NCBI GenBank assembly: GCA_043721775.1
Contig: JAYSQA010000227.1
Location: 1 to 13,036, forward strand
Length of the DNA stretch: 13,036 bases
Reading direction: 5' to 3'
Source of the DNA: Stagnihabitans sp043721775
GTDB taxonomy: Bacteria > Pseudomonadota > Alphaproteobacteria > Rhodobacterales > Rhodobacteraceae
Part shown: positions 6,471 to 12,947 of the stretch, in pieces
Layout of the letters: each line of letters starts with the position of its first letter
Position numbering within the stretch: position 1 is the first letter of the stretch
Program-made: the position numbers and the translations under genes
The notes under the pieces: generated by a model
Database searches by the model: none
The model's input: the letters and a program-made list of their open reading frames with translations, nothing else
Told to the model about the DNA's origin: nothing

Positions 6471-6510
6471 CGACATTCGACGGCATTCGCCAACATTCAG
6501 CGACAGTCGC
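6471..6510 (+). repeat. Four tandem 10-nt repeats beside the att fragment
   Basis: Four consecutive decamers: CGACATTCGA, CGGCATTCGC, CAACATTCAG, CGACAGTCGC. The common pattern is CRRCATTCRN with a period of 10, about one DNA helical turn. They lie 90 bp beyond the tRNA-fMet fragment in an otherwise gene-free stretch (6382-6550). They could be protein-binding sites on one face of the helix. Confidence 0.5.
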
Positions 6511-6551
6511 CTGCTTACATCAGACGTCGAGGGCCAACGGCTCTCGCTTCT

Positions 6552-6608
6552 AAGAGCCTCACGGCTGACGGCGCGCCGGGATTGGAGGCTGCGCTGGTGG
6601 CGCTGTGG
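6552..6608 (+). pseudogene. IS256-family transposase fragment, left part
   Basis: The frame gives LTADGAPGLEAALVALW, the block that normally precedes GEDLPIQRCTVHKH in IS256/MULE-type transposases. It stops at the IS21 element, and the next residues of the family (GQDLPIQRCTVHKHRN) resume in the same frame at 7608. CTGTGG is present on both sides (6603-6608 and 7608-7613). Sequence 5' of about 6552 is not convincingly transposase, so the element was already truncated there. Confidence 0.7.
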
Positions 6609-6703
6609 CTGCGCATTCCACGGAAGAAGGGCACCTATTCCACGCGATCGCGGGCACTCATTCCACAGCATCGCGGGCAGCCATTCCACCCGAAGGTGGG
6701 CAG
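6609..6703. repeat. IS21 left-end array: four 23-nt repeats
   Basis: ATTCCAC recurs at 6615, 6637, 6660 and 6683 (spacing 22-23). Each is followed about 10 bases later by GGGCAC or GGGCAG, giving units of the form ATTCCACN(7-9)GCGGGCA. They are the inverted counterparts of the array at the other end. Such multiple repeats are transposase-binding sites in IS21. Confidence 0.8.
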
Positions 6704-6729
6704 CTGGTTTGACCGACGGTTTCATGGAG

Positions 6730-7456
6730 TCAGGCTTGTGCTGACAGGTCAAGGGTTGAGTTGCGGGCGGCGGCTTTTCGCATGCTTTCTCCGGTAAGCT
6801 TGAGCCGGTGAGCGTTGTGGACGAGGCGATCGAGAATGGCATCGGCCAGGGTCGGGTCGCCGATGGCTTCGTGCCAGTGCTCGACGGGCAGTTGGCTGGT
6901 GACGATGGTGGAGGCGCGACCGTGGCGGTTTTTGAGGATTTCCAGCAGGTCGCGGCGCTCTGGGGCGGTCAGGACGGCAAGGCCCTAATCATCGATGATC
7001 AGCACCTCCATGCGGGCGATGGTTTTGAGGGTGCGCTCAAAGCGGCCCCAATTTCGAAGTCGGGCGCCGCGGGCCAGAGCGAGGGATTCGAACATGCCTG
7101 GAGCGCGCTGATAGAGGACAGGCCTCCCATCCCGGCATGCCTTGTGACTCAAGGGGTGCCAAGCGATCCAGCTTTTGCCGAAGACCAGTCGGTCCGGTCC
7201 TTCTCGGCGATGCAAGCATCGCCTGTCAGGCAATGGATCAGCAGGTTCTCATGGCGGGCGATCCAACCGCTATCTGCAAGACGGGCCATGACACTGCGGT
7301 CAAGGCCACGGGGGGTGCGCAGGTCCAGATCCCAAAGACTTGGGTGCCCTTCCCTAGCCCCAGCGACAGGGCAATGGCCCGTTTACCAAGCCCCTGGGCA
7401 TGTCTCAATCGCAATAAGTCCCGTATTCGGCGCATCGACAATCTCTCGGTTGGCAT
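6730..7456 (-). pseudogene. istA'-istB' deletion fusion of IS21 family
   Basis: Residues 1-38 from the ATG at 7456 (MPTERLSMRRIRDLLRLRHA, then QGLGKRAIALSLGLGKGT) are the IstA N-terminal HTH. At about 7343 the sequence switches to the IstB helper ATPase: RTPRGLDRSVMARLADSGWIARHENLLI. The P-loop region (about 7170-7215) is scrambled by an indel, although GKSWIAWHPLSHKACRDG is still readable in a shifted frame. In VLIIDD*GLAVLTAPER the usual Trp codon is TAG (6985-6987). The C-terminus RLVHNAHRLKLTGESMRKAA ends at 6730. Neither protein can be made. Confidence 0.85.
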
Positions 7457-7515
7457 GGTGGCTCCTGGCTGTTCATCAGCCGAAGCCTATGCCGTTTGAT
7501 TGCCGGTCAAACCTG

Positions 7516-7607
7516 CCCGCGATGCCGTGGAATGAGTGCCCGCGATCGCGTGGAATCCGTGCCCGTCATCGCGTGGAATCGATGCCCGCCATCACGTGGA
7601 ACACGCA
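7516..7607. repeat. IS21 right-end array: four 23-nt repeats
   Basis: GTGGAAT (last copy GTGGAAC) recurs at 7527, 7550, 7573 and 7596, exactly 23 bases apart, each preceded by TGCCCGYNATCGC or a close variant. It is the inverted counterpart of the left array. The regular spacing and the IS21 context explain it; it is not a CRISPR array. Confidence 0.82.
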
Positions 7608-8078
7608 CTGTGGGGCCAGGACTTGCCGATCCAGCGCTGCACCGTTCACAAGCATCGCAACCTGCTGGCCCATGCCCCCAAACATATGCACGAGCAGTTG
7701 GGCGAGGATTATCGTGTCATGATCCATGCCGACACGGCCGATGAGGTCGAGAAGCAGCGCAAATCCTTTCTACGCAAATGGCGGCTCAAGTGAAGTGCGG
7801 TCGCTGACAGCCTTGCAGAGGCTGGAGACCGGCTGTTCACCTTCACCCGCCTCGATCCGTCGCAGTGGAAGTCAGTCCGCACAACCAACGCCATTGAGCG
7901 TCTGAACGAGGAATTCCGCCGCCGGATCAAAACACAGACTGTGCTGCCCTGCGCCCAAACTGTGCCAATGCTGCTATGGGCGCTCCTCGCCTCCGGCCAG
8001 ATCCAGATGCGTAAGGTCGACGGCTGGGAAACGCGCGCGCAGCCAATCAAACCGAAGACACTTGACCTCGTCGCCTGA
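7608..8078 (+). pseudogene. IS256-family transposase fragment, right part
   Basis: Reads LWGQDLPIQRCTVHKHRN...HMHEQLGEDYRVMIHADTADEVEKQRKSFLRKWRLK, then a TGA at 7791-7793, and continues in the same frame with SAVADSLAEAGDRLFTFTRL...TTNAIERLNEEFRRRIKTQT, ending near QIQMRKVDGWE...DLVA with TGA at 8076-8078. This is the C-terminal half of an IS256/MULE-type transposase, including the conserved TTNAIERLNEEFRRR helix with its probable catalytic Glu. The in-frame TGA and loss of the 5' half make it non-functional. Its 5' boundary is the IS21 insertion. Confidence 0.88.
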
Positions 8079-8104
8079 TCAGGCGCAAATCAACCCGCTC
8101 GGAG

Positions 8105-8143
8105 AACGGTGCCAGAGAATTTCCACCACTTTCGAGACACAAC
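8105..8143. repeat. Probable IS256-type terminal repeat
   Basis: About 30-65 bases beyond the transposase stop, the sequence GCCAGAGAATTTCCACCACT, then TTCGAGACACAACC, resembles the right terminal repeats of alphaproteobacterial IS256-family elements. The matching left end is not in the window, so the exact boundary cannot be fixed. Confidence 0.4.
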
Positions 8144-8146
8144 CTG

Positions 8147-8173
8147 CGTGTTCCACGTGATGGCGGGCATCGA
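8147..8173. repeat. Detached 27-nt copy of the IS21 right end (inverted)
   Basis: These 27 bases are the exact reverse complement of 7579-7605, the outermost unit of the IS21 right array (core GTGGAACACG). Homology stops after one unit. It sits directly between the IS256-type terminal repeat and the IS4-like transposase fragment. Confidence 0.8.
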
Positions 8174-8390
8174 CCGTCACGCGCGGATTGGCCAGAAAGC
8201 GCGAAAATCCGACAATCCCACTGCGCCGGCCACCTGCCAGTCGCCGCAGGCAGGTGCTCGTGCCCGCCACCATTCCGGCGAGCAGCAGACCCCCCTTTTT
8301 GCCAGGCTTTCGTCGCCGAAATCGCCCAGCCCCCAGCTTTCCGAAGTCATCACCCGCCGCCATCCATTCAAGGTAGGGCAACCGAATCAT
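8174..8390 (-). pseudogene. N-terminal fragment of an IS4/Tn5-like transposase
   Basis: From the ATG at 8390: MIRLPYLEWMAAGDDFGKLG, then AGRFRRRKPGKKGGLLLAGM, continuing ...RLAGGRRSGIVGFSRFLANPRVTVDA. This recalls the DNA-binding N-terminus of Tn5/IS4 transposases (DFGxxxLGDxRRxxRL...FLxNPxVT). It ends abruptly at the 27-nt IS21 end, beyond which the catalytic domain is missing. The family call is from motif memory and moderately uncertain. Confidence 0.5.
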
Positions 8391-8445
8391 GCAACACAAA
8401 ACCCGTCAAGCGCACCGGGAAAACCAGACCTGAAGATGTGTGCAT

Positions 8446-8477
8446 CCCCTAGCTGTAAAGCGGGGGCTTTTTGCGTT
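8446..8477 (+). terminator. Rho-independent-type terminator upstream of mcrB
   Basis: CCCC(TA)GCT-GTAA-AGC(G)GGGG forms a stem with a small bulge and is followed by CTTTTTGC. It would stop plus-strand transcription entering from the IS region. A short open frame ends in the TAG at 8449-8451 within the stem (...RTGKTRPEDVCIP), so it may be the native terminator of a gene whose body was lost. Confidence 0.55.
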
Positions 8478-8649
8478 TTGGGGCCGCGAAATCTCTGTGC
8501 CCGTATTCTTGGCAGGCAACTCTTAGTTGCGCGCGAGTCCCGAACCCACCATCATCAAGCCTTGGATATCTAGACGGTGATTGACGATCAAGGATTTTGC
8601 CCCCGGCTTCCTGACCTCGGAACAGCACCTCTCAGGAAAATGAACGGGC
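8478..8649. promoter_or_regulatory. Leader/promoter region of the mcrBC operon
   Basis: The 172 bp between the terminator and the McrB start must contain the operon's promoter, but no strong -35/-10 pair is evident. A perfect hairpin GCAACT-CTT-AGTTGC lies at 8516-8530. The ribosome site before 8650 is weak (ACGGG), with GAGAGGA-like purines absent. Confidence 0.35.
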
Positions 8650-11457
8650 ATGACGATGAAGCAGGACGAGTTCCGGAAATGGTTGGTGGGGCAAGGACAA
8701 ACGGATGCAACGGCTTCCTCTCGGGTGAGCAGCGCCAAGCGTGTTGAGCAGTACTTGGGCGATCTGGACGAGTTGTTCGCGCAGGAGGATCGGGACAGTA
8801 TCCTGAACCGATTTGCCTACACGGCCGAGGATGAACGCGCAGAACGCCCCAACCCCTCACCGGTGCCCATCGACGGTGTTTTGCGCACAGGTCTTGCCAG
8901 CCTCCAGCAGGCGCTGAAGCTGTACCATTCATTCCTGACCGAACAGACCAATGTGCCCGACAAGGCAGAACACCGGGCCTTGGTCGACCGCCTCACCCGC
9001 AAAGAGGTCGATGCGGCGATGCAGGATTGCGATCAGTTGGGCCTGAAGGCGTTCCTTGCCCGCGGTGGCTTTGCCAGCCCTCAGGTCTGGGTCAGCGATG
9101 AAGGCAAGGAGCAGTCCTATCCGGCGAAGGCTACCGTCGCAGCAGCCGTGGGGCATCTTCCTGAAGGTCGGGCCCTCGTGGCAAAGGAATTCTTCAACGG
9201 CTTCGGCGAGGCGCAGTCCTTCGCAAGGCTGGAAGCTCTGGGGTATCGGATCCTTCGTAAGGGCTCCAACGGCGGGGAAGACGCCTTTTCTCGCGACCGG
9301 ATCGAAGGCGCGATGGATGCCTATGAGGCGTTTCGCGCCACTGGCGACCATGCGGATGCCTTCTCAAGCTTTGGTGCACCTTCCGAATTCTGGGTGCGGT
9401 CGACCCGCCCGCGGCAAGACAAGCGGTTTCCGACGAAACCGATTGTCGGGTACCAGCTGGGCAAAGCGGCAAGCACATTCAATGGCGGATGGAGCCAACC
9501 AAAGGATGCCGCCGCAAGACTGCATGCGGCGGGTTACATCATCGTCGATCAAAACGACGTGCCGCTGCCACTGCCAGAGCAATACGCCCACCTGATGCGC
9601 GGTGCAGACCGTGTTCGTCTCGTCGCCCTCAACTACTACATTGCCTCTGCCCGCGATGCTGACCTCGGATCAGTGGCAATCCGCGCCTCAGAGGTGGCTC
9701 GGGATATTTCCGAACAGAATGCCTTCCCGACGATTTGCAGCGCTTTGGGTGGTAAGAAATTCAAGGATATGGCCGGTTTCTCGGCGGTTCAGTCGACCAC
9801 ACCCAACCCGTCCAGCACGACGACATTCACATTCACCCTCGATACAGGGGACAAGGAGGGTAACTGGATGGAACACTCGGACTCAATATCGAAAAACCTG
9901 CCCAAGCGGGTGCCGGTCGAGACGACGAACCTGATCCTCCACGGCCCCCCCGGCACCGGTAAGACCTATCAGTCGGCGTGGGAGGCGGTTCGCCTTTGTC
10001 TGGGTGATGATGTTGCCGTTGGCCTCACCGGCGAGAAGAACCGTGATCGGCTGATGGCGGAATATCGGCGCTTGATGACAGAGGGTCGAATTGAATTCGT
10101 GACCTTCCACCAGTCAATGTCATACGAGGAATTTGTCGAGGGGCTGAGGCCGAGTATCGACGCCGATGCGCCTTCGGAAAACGGTGCAGGCTTTCGTCTC
10201 GAACCCGTCGCTGGGATATTCCAGCGAGTTGCGCGGCGTGCAGAGACGAGCACCATTCCCTCCGCCGCGCCGCAGGCAACGATGAAGGCGGGTCTGAAGC
10301 CGATTTCGCTGGATGGGCGCAATGTGTTTCAGATGTCGCTTGGAAGCATGAGCGACAAATCCGGTGAGCAGGTGTTCGAGGAAAGCCTGGAGGCGGGGAT
10401 CGCCTTGTTTGGCTTCAATTCCGTGGATTGGACGGACCCAAAGTTCGACAACCTTGAGGAGATCGAACGCCGCCTTGAAGTCGAACCCGGCTCTCAAGCC
10501 AAAGAGCCTCGGATGACCAACATGTTCCGCAATGTCGTTCGAGAAGGTGACGTTTTCATTGTCTCAAAGGGCAAGTCGCGGTTCCGGGCTATAGGGATTG
10601 TCCTGGGGGAGTATGCCTTTCAGCAACGATCTACCGGCTACAACCATCGCCGGGCAGTGGACTGGATTTGGTCGGACCCCGAGGGCAGGCCTTGGCAGGA
10701 AATTCATGACTCGGAATTCGCCCGCGATACGATCTATCCGCTCAGCAAAGCCCGGCTTGATATCGCCGCCATCGAGCACCTGTTGAAAGCGGGAATTCCA
10801 GCCGTTGCAACAGAACGAAGCGAGGGCACCCCCTTTGTCCTGATCATCGACGAAATCAACCGCGCCAACATCTCGAAGGTATTCGGCGAACTGATCACGC
10901 TGCTGGAACCTGACAAGCGCCTCGGGCGTCGCGACGAAATCCAGCTGACCTTGCCCTACTCGAAGAAGCGCTTCGGGGTGCCGCCAAATCTGCACATCAT
11001 CGGCACCATGAACACAGCCGACCGCTCGATTGCGCTTCTGGATACCGCCCTGCGCCGCCGCTTCACCTTCAAGGAACTGATGCCGAACCCGGCCGTCCTT
11101 TCCCCGAATGTCGGCGGGATCAACCTGCAGAAGCTGCTGACTACGATCAACGACCGCATCGAATACCTCTTCGACCGCGAACATCAGATCGGGCACGCCT
11201 ATTTCACCGGCTGCACATCGCTCGACGCCGTCGAGGACGTCATGCGGCATAAGGTTATTCCGCTTCTGTCCGAGTATTTCTACGAGGACTGGTCGAAGGT
11301 GGCCGCCGTTCTGGGCGATGGCCCGCAGGGCCCGTCCCGGTTTCTGGAAGCGCGTCGACTTGCTGCCCCGCCTGGCATTGCCGCCGATGATTTCGCCGGT
11401 GAGCGGCTGCGCTGGCGCGTGAAGGACCAGTTCGACTTCTCTGAGTTTGCTGCCTGA
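8650..11457 (+). CDS. mcrB: McrB-type AAA+ GTPase with multidomain N-terminus
   Basis: This 935-aa protein is the motor and specificity subunit of an McrBC-like, modification-dependent restriction system. Residues 1-95 (QDEFRKWLVGQGQTDATASS... YLGDLDELF... LKLYHSFL) resemble a helical domain common at the front of such proteins. Residues about 112-200 (LTRKEVDAAMQDCDQLGLKA... GGFASPQVW... YPAKATVAAAVGHL) resemble the ScoMcrA N-terminal head domain, and about 213-300 looks like a second divergent copy ending NGGWSQPKDAAARLHAAGY. A further domain spans about 315-397. The AAA+ core has Walker A GPPGTGKT (432-439), Walker B LIIDEIN (731-737, D734, E735), GTMNTADRS (785-793) and LDTALRRRF. An EVE/PUA-like insertion lies at about 550-698. 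E. coli McrB is 459 aa. The start is 8650 or 8656. It overlaps mcrC by one base. Target modification is not predictable from sequence. Confidence 0.93.
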   Translation: MTMKQDEFRKWLVGQGQTDATASSRVSSAKRVEQYLGDLDELFAQEDRDSILNRFAYTAEDERAERPNPSPVPIDGVLRTGLASLQQALKLYHSFLTEQTNVPDKAEHRALVDRLTRKEVDAAMQDCDQLGLKAFLARGGFASPQVWVSDEGKEQSYPAKATVAAAVGHLPEGRALVAKEFFNGFGEAQSFARLEALGYRILRKGSNGGEDAFSRDRIEGAMDAYEAFRATGDHADAFSSFGAPSEFWVRSTRPRQDKRFPTKPIVGYQLGKAASTFNGGWSQPKDAAARLHAAGYIIVDQNDVPLPLPEQYAHLMRGADRVRLVALNYYIASARDADLGSVAIRASEVARDISEQNAFPTICSALGGKKFKDMAGFSAVQSTTPNPSSTTTFTFTLDTGDKEGNWMEHSDSISKNLPKRVPVETTNLILHGPPGTGKTYQSAWEAVRLCLGDDVAVGLTGEKNRDRLMAEYRRLMTEGRIEFVTFHQSMSYEEFVEGLRPSIDADAPSENGAGFRLEPVAGIFQRVARRAETSTIPSAAPQATMKAGLKPISLDGRNVFQMSLGSMSDKSGEQVFEESLEAGIALFGFNSVDWTDPKFDNLEEIERRLEVEPGSQAKEPRMTNMFRNVVREGDVFIVSKGKSRFRAIGIVLGEYAFQQRSTGYNHRRAVDWIWSDPEGRPWQEIHDSEFARDTIYPLSKARLDIAAIEHLLKAGIPAVATERSEGTPFVLIIDEINRANISKVFGELITLLEPDKRLGRRDEIQLTLPYSKKRFGVPPNLHIIGTMNTADRSIALLDTALRRRFTFKELMPNPAVLSPNVGGINLQKLLTTINDRIEYLFDREHQIGHAYFTGCTSLDAVEDVMRHKVIPLLSEYFYEDWSKVAAVLGDGPQGPSRFLEARRLAAPPGIAADDFAGERLRWRVKDQFDFSEFAA

Positions 11458-12773
11458 TGCCCGCCTACTCCGTCCGCGAATGGGAGGCTCTGCCCCATGG
11501 CGATGGGGAAGGATGCATTCCGCAGCACTTGGCCCAGCGCCTTGTGGCACTGGCCAAGACATCGCCTTTCGCCGGGCGCGGCGGCGGTGGCGTGCTGGAG
11601 GATCGTCGCCATGACCTTAGGGCGCGGGGCGTTGTCGGTGTGTTGGCGGTGCCCGGCTGCACGCTGGAAATCCTGCCGAAAATCGACGTCGGCGAAAAGG
11701 AAGGCTCGGCGCAAGAGACGCGAGAAATCCGCAAGCGCCTCGTCCACATGCTCGCAGTGGCGCTTGACCTGAAGATCGAGACCGGGCGCATAACCGACCT
11801 CGACTGGCAGCGCGAAACGCTACTGGAAATCCTGATCCGGATATTCTGCGACAAGCTGACCGAGGCAGTTCGGCGGGGCATGCCGCGTCGCTACACCCAT
11901 CATGAGGGCGACCTGCCGACCTTGCGCGGATCGCTGGATATCCCGCGCCAGTTCACCCGTCACTTCGCAAATCCCGGTCGCCTTGCGTGCCGATATGACG
12001 AGTTGTCCGAGGATATCGCCCTCAACCGCATCATGAAAGCGACCATCGGGCATCTGGCCCGGATGTCGCGCAACGCGGCGAATGTTCAGCGACTGCGGGA
12101 ACTGGCCTTCATCTATGCCGATGTCGCAGAGGTGCAGATCCCCTCCCTGCGTTGGGTAGATGTGGTCATCGACCGCACCAACCGCGCGTGGCAGGAACTG
12201 TTCGGAATGGCCCAGCTGTTCCTGCGCAACCGATACCAGACGACCAGTGCTGGATCGGGGCAGGGATCGGCGTTGCTGTTCGAGATGAATGCACTGTTCG
12301 AGGAATACATCGGCCGGTTGGTCTCAAGGGCGCTGGCGGGTTCCGAATTCCGCGTAACGCTGCAGGGCGGCCGACTGTTCTGCCTGACCTCGCTTGATGA
12401 CGAACGGGCGGTGTTCCAGACCAAGCCCGACATCCTGATCTGGCGCGCCGGTCAAGTTGTCCATGTGATCGACACCAAGTGGAAGCGCATTTCCGCCCGG
12501 ATCGACGATCCGAAGCAGGGTGTGTCGCAGGCGGACGTCTACCAGATGATGGCCTACGCCCACCTCTACAAGGCACCGCGATTGACGCTGCTCTATCCTC
12601 ACCATGCTGGACTTGGCGATGAGGAAGGAATCCGCGCGCGTTTCCGGGTGGCGGGTCAGGAAACGGTGTTGGAAGCTGCGAGCTTCGACATTTCCAACGG
12701 AAAGGACTTGCTCAACCGGATAGGGAACCGGATCCTTGCCGCCACCAGGGAAGAGTTTTCGCTATCAGAATGA
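11457..12773 (+). CDS. mcrC: McrC-type PD-(D/E)xK nuclease subunit
   Basis: This 438-aa protein is the partner of McrB; in the family McrC supplies the cleavage activity and stimulates McrB GTP hydrolysis. Residues about 1-110 are the N-terminal beta-rich domain (SVREWEALP... GVVGVLAVPGCTLEILPKID), followed by helical linkers (YTHHEGDLPTLRGSLDIPRQ and YDELSEDIALNRIMKA, both characteristic). The C-terminal nuclease begins about 270 (ALLFEMNALFEEYIGRL), with catalytic D325 in KPDILI, D339 and K341 in VIDTKWK, and the QADVYQMMAYAHLY helix. All core residues are intact. The start ATG overlaps the mcrB stop as TGATG, implying translational coupling and a fixed subunit ratio. The length is longer than E. 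coli McrC (348 aa) but usual for this broader family. Confidence 0.93.
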   Translation: MPAYSVREWEALPHGDGEGCIPQHLAQRLVALAKTSPFAGRGGGGVLEDRRHDLRARGVVGVLAVPGCTLEILPKIDVGEKEGSAQETREIRKRLVHMLAVALDLKIETGRITDLDWQRETLLEILIRIFCDKLTEAVRRGMPRRYTHHEGDLPTLRGSLDIPRQFTRHFANPGRLACRYDELSEDIALNRIMKATIGHLARMSRNAANVQRLRELAFIYADVAEVQIPSLRWVDVVIDRTNRAWQELFGMAQLFLRNRYQTTSAGSGQGSALLFEMNALFEEYIGRLVSRALAGSEFRVTLQGGRLFCLTSLDDERAVFQTKPDILIWRAGQVVHVIDTKWKRISARIDDPKQGVSQADVYQMMAYAHLYKAPRLTLLYPHHAGLGDEEGIRARFRVAGQETVLEAASFDISNGKDLLNRIGNRILAATREEFSLSE

Positions 12774-12783
12774 CTGAGAGCGA

Positions 12784-12807
12784 CGGCCCGTTCGCGTACT
12801 CGGGCCG
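12784..12807 (+). terminator. Hairpin just after mcrC, possible terminator
   Basis: CGGCCCG (12784-12790), ten-base loop TTCGCGTACT, CGGGCCG (12801-12807): a perfect 7-bp GC-only stem 10 bases after the mcrC stop. No T-run follows, so termination would be weak or Rho-assisted; mRNA 3'-end protection is the alternative. Confidence 0.45.
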
Positions 12808-12919
12808 CAACCCAGAGCGGTACCGATAGGTCACCGGCCCCGTTTGTCGGCTACCGACCAGACCGCCGACCCGATGGTCAGTAACGCGCCAATCACCGGT
12901 TCGACATCGGAGCCTGGGT

Positions 12920-12947
12920 AATCCCCCCATTCTTAAGCTAGGGGATT
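12920..12947. other. AATCCCC...GGGGATT hairpin next to the terminal minus-strand gene
   Basis: Perfect 7-bp arms at 12920-12926 and 12941-12947 with a 14-base spacer. On the minus strand it follows directly after the TGA of the partial gene and shares the core ATCCCCTAGCT with the terminator at 8444-8454 in opposite orientation. It could be that gene's terminator or a transposon end. No T-run is present. Confidence 0.45.

Larger units (their letters stand above)
6609..7607 (-). mobile_element. IS21-family element, internally deleted, nested in IS256-type gene
   Basis: The ends start near TGCGCATTCCAC (left) and finish GTGGAACACGCA (right), flanked by a CTGTGG direct repeat as expected for an IS21 target duplication. 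The remnant is about 1.0 kb, against about 2.5 kb for intact members. It contains the start of istA joined to the middle and end of istB. Multiple terminal repeats, a hallmark of IS21, are present at both ends. Confidence 0.85.

Noticed and set aside
7516..7607. CRISPR-like array (23-nt regular repeats)
   Set aside because: Units are contiguous with no spacers, occur inverted at both ends of a 1-kb element, and fit IS21 multiple terminal repeats. No cas gene is present.
8109..8573. 154-codon plus-strand open frame
   Set aside because: Runs across an IS256 end, an IS21 end, the antisense of an IS4-like gene and a terminator; a chance frame in high-GC DNA.
10564..11562. 332-codon minus-strand open frame opposite mcrB
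   Set aside because: Antisense shadow of the conserved AAA+ domain; its sequence matches no motif, and the plus-strand frame has all catalytic motifs.
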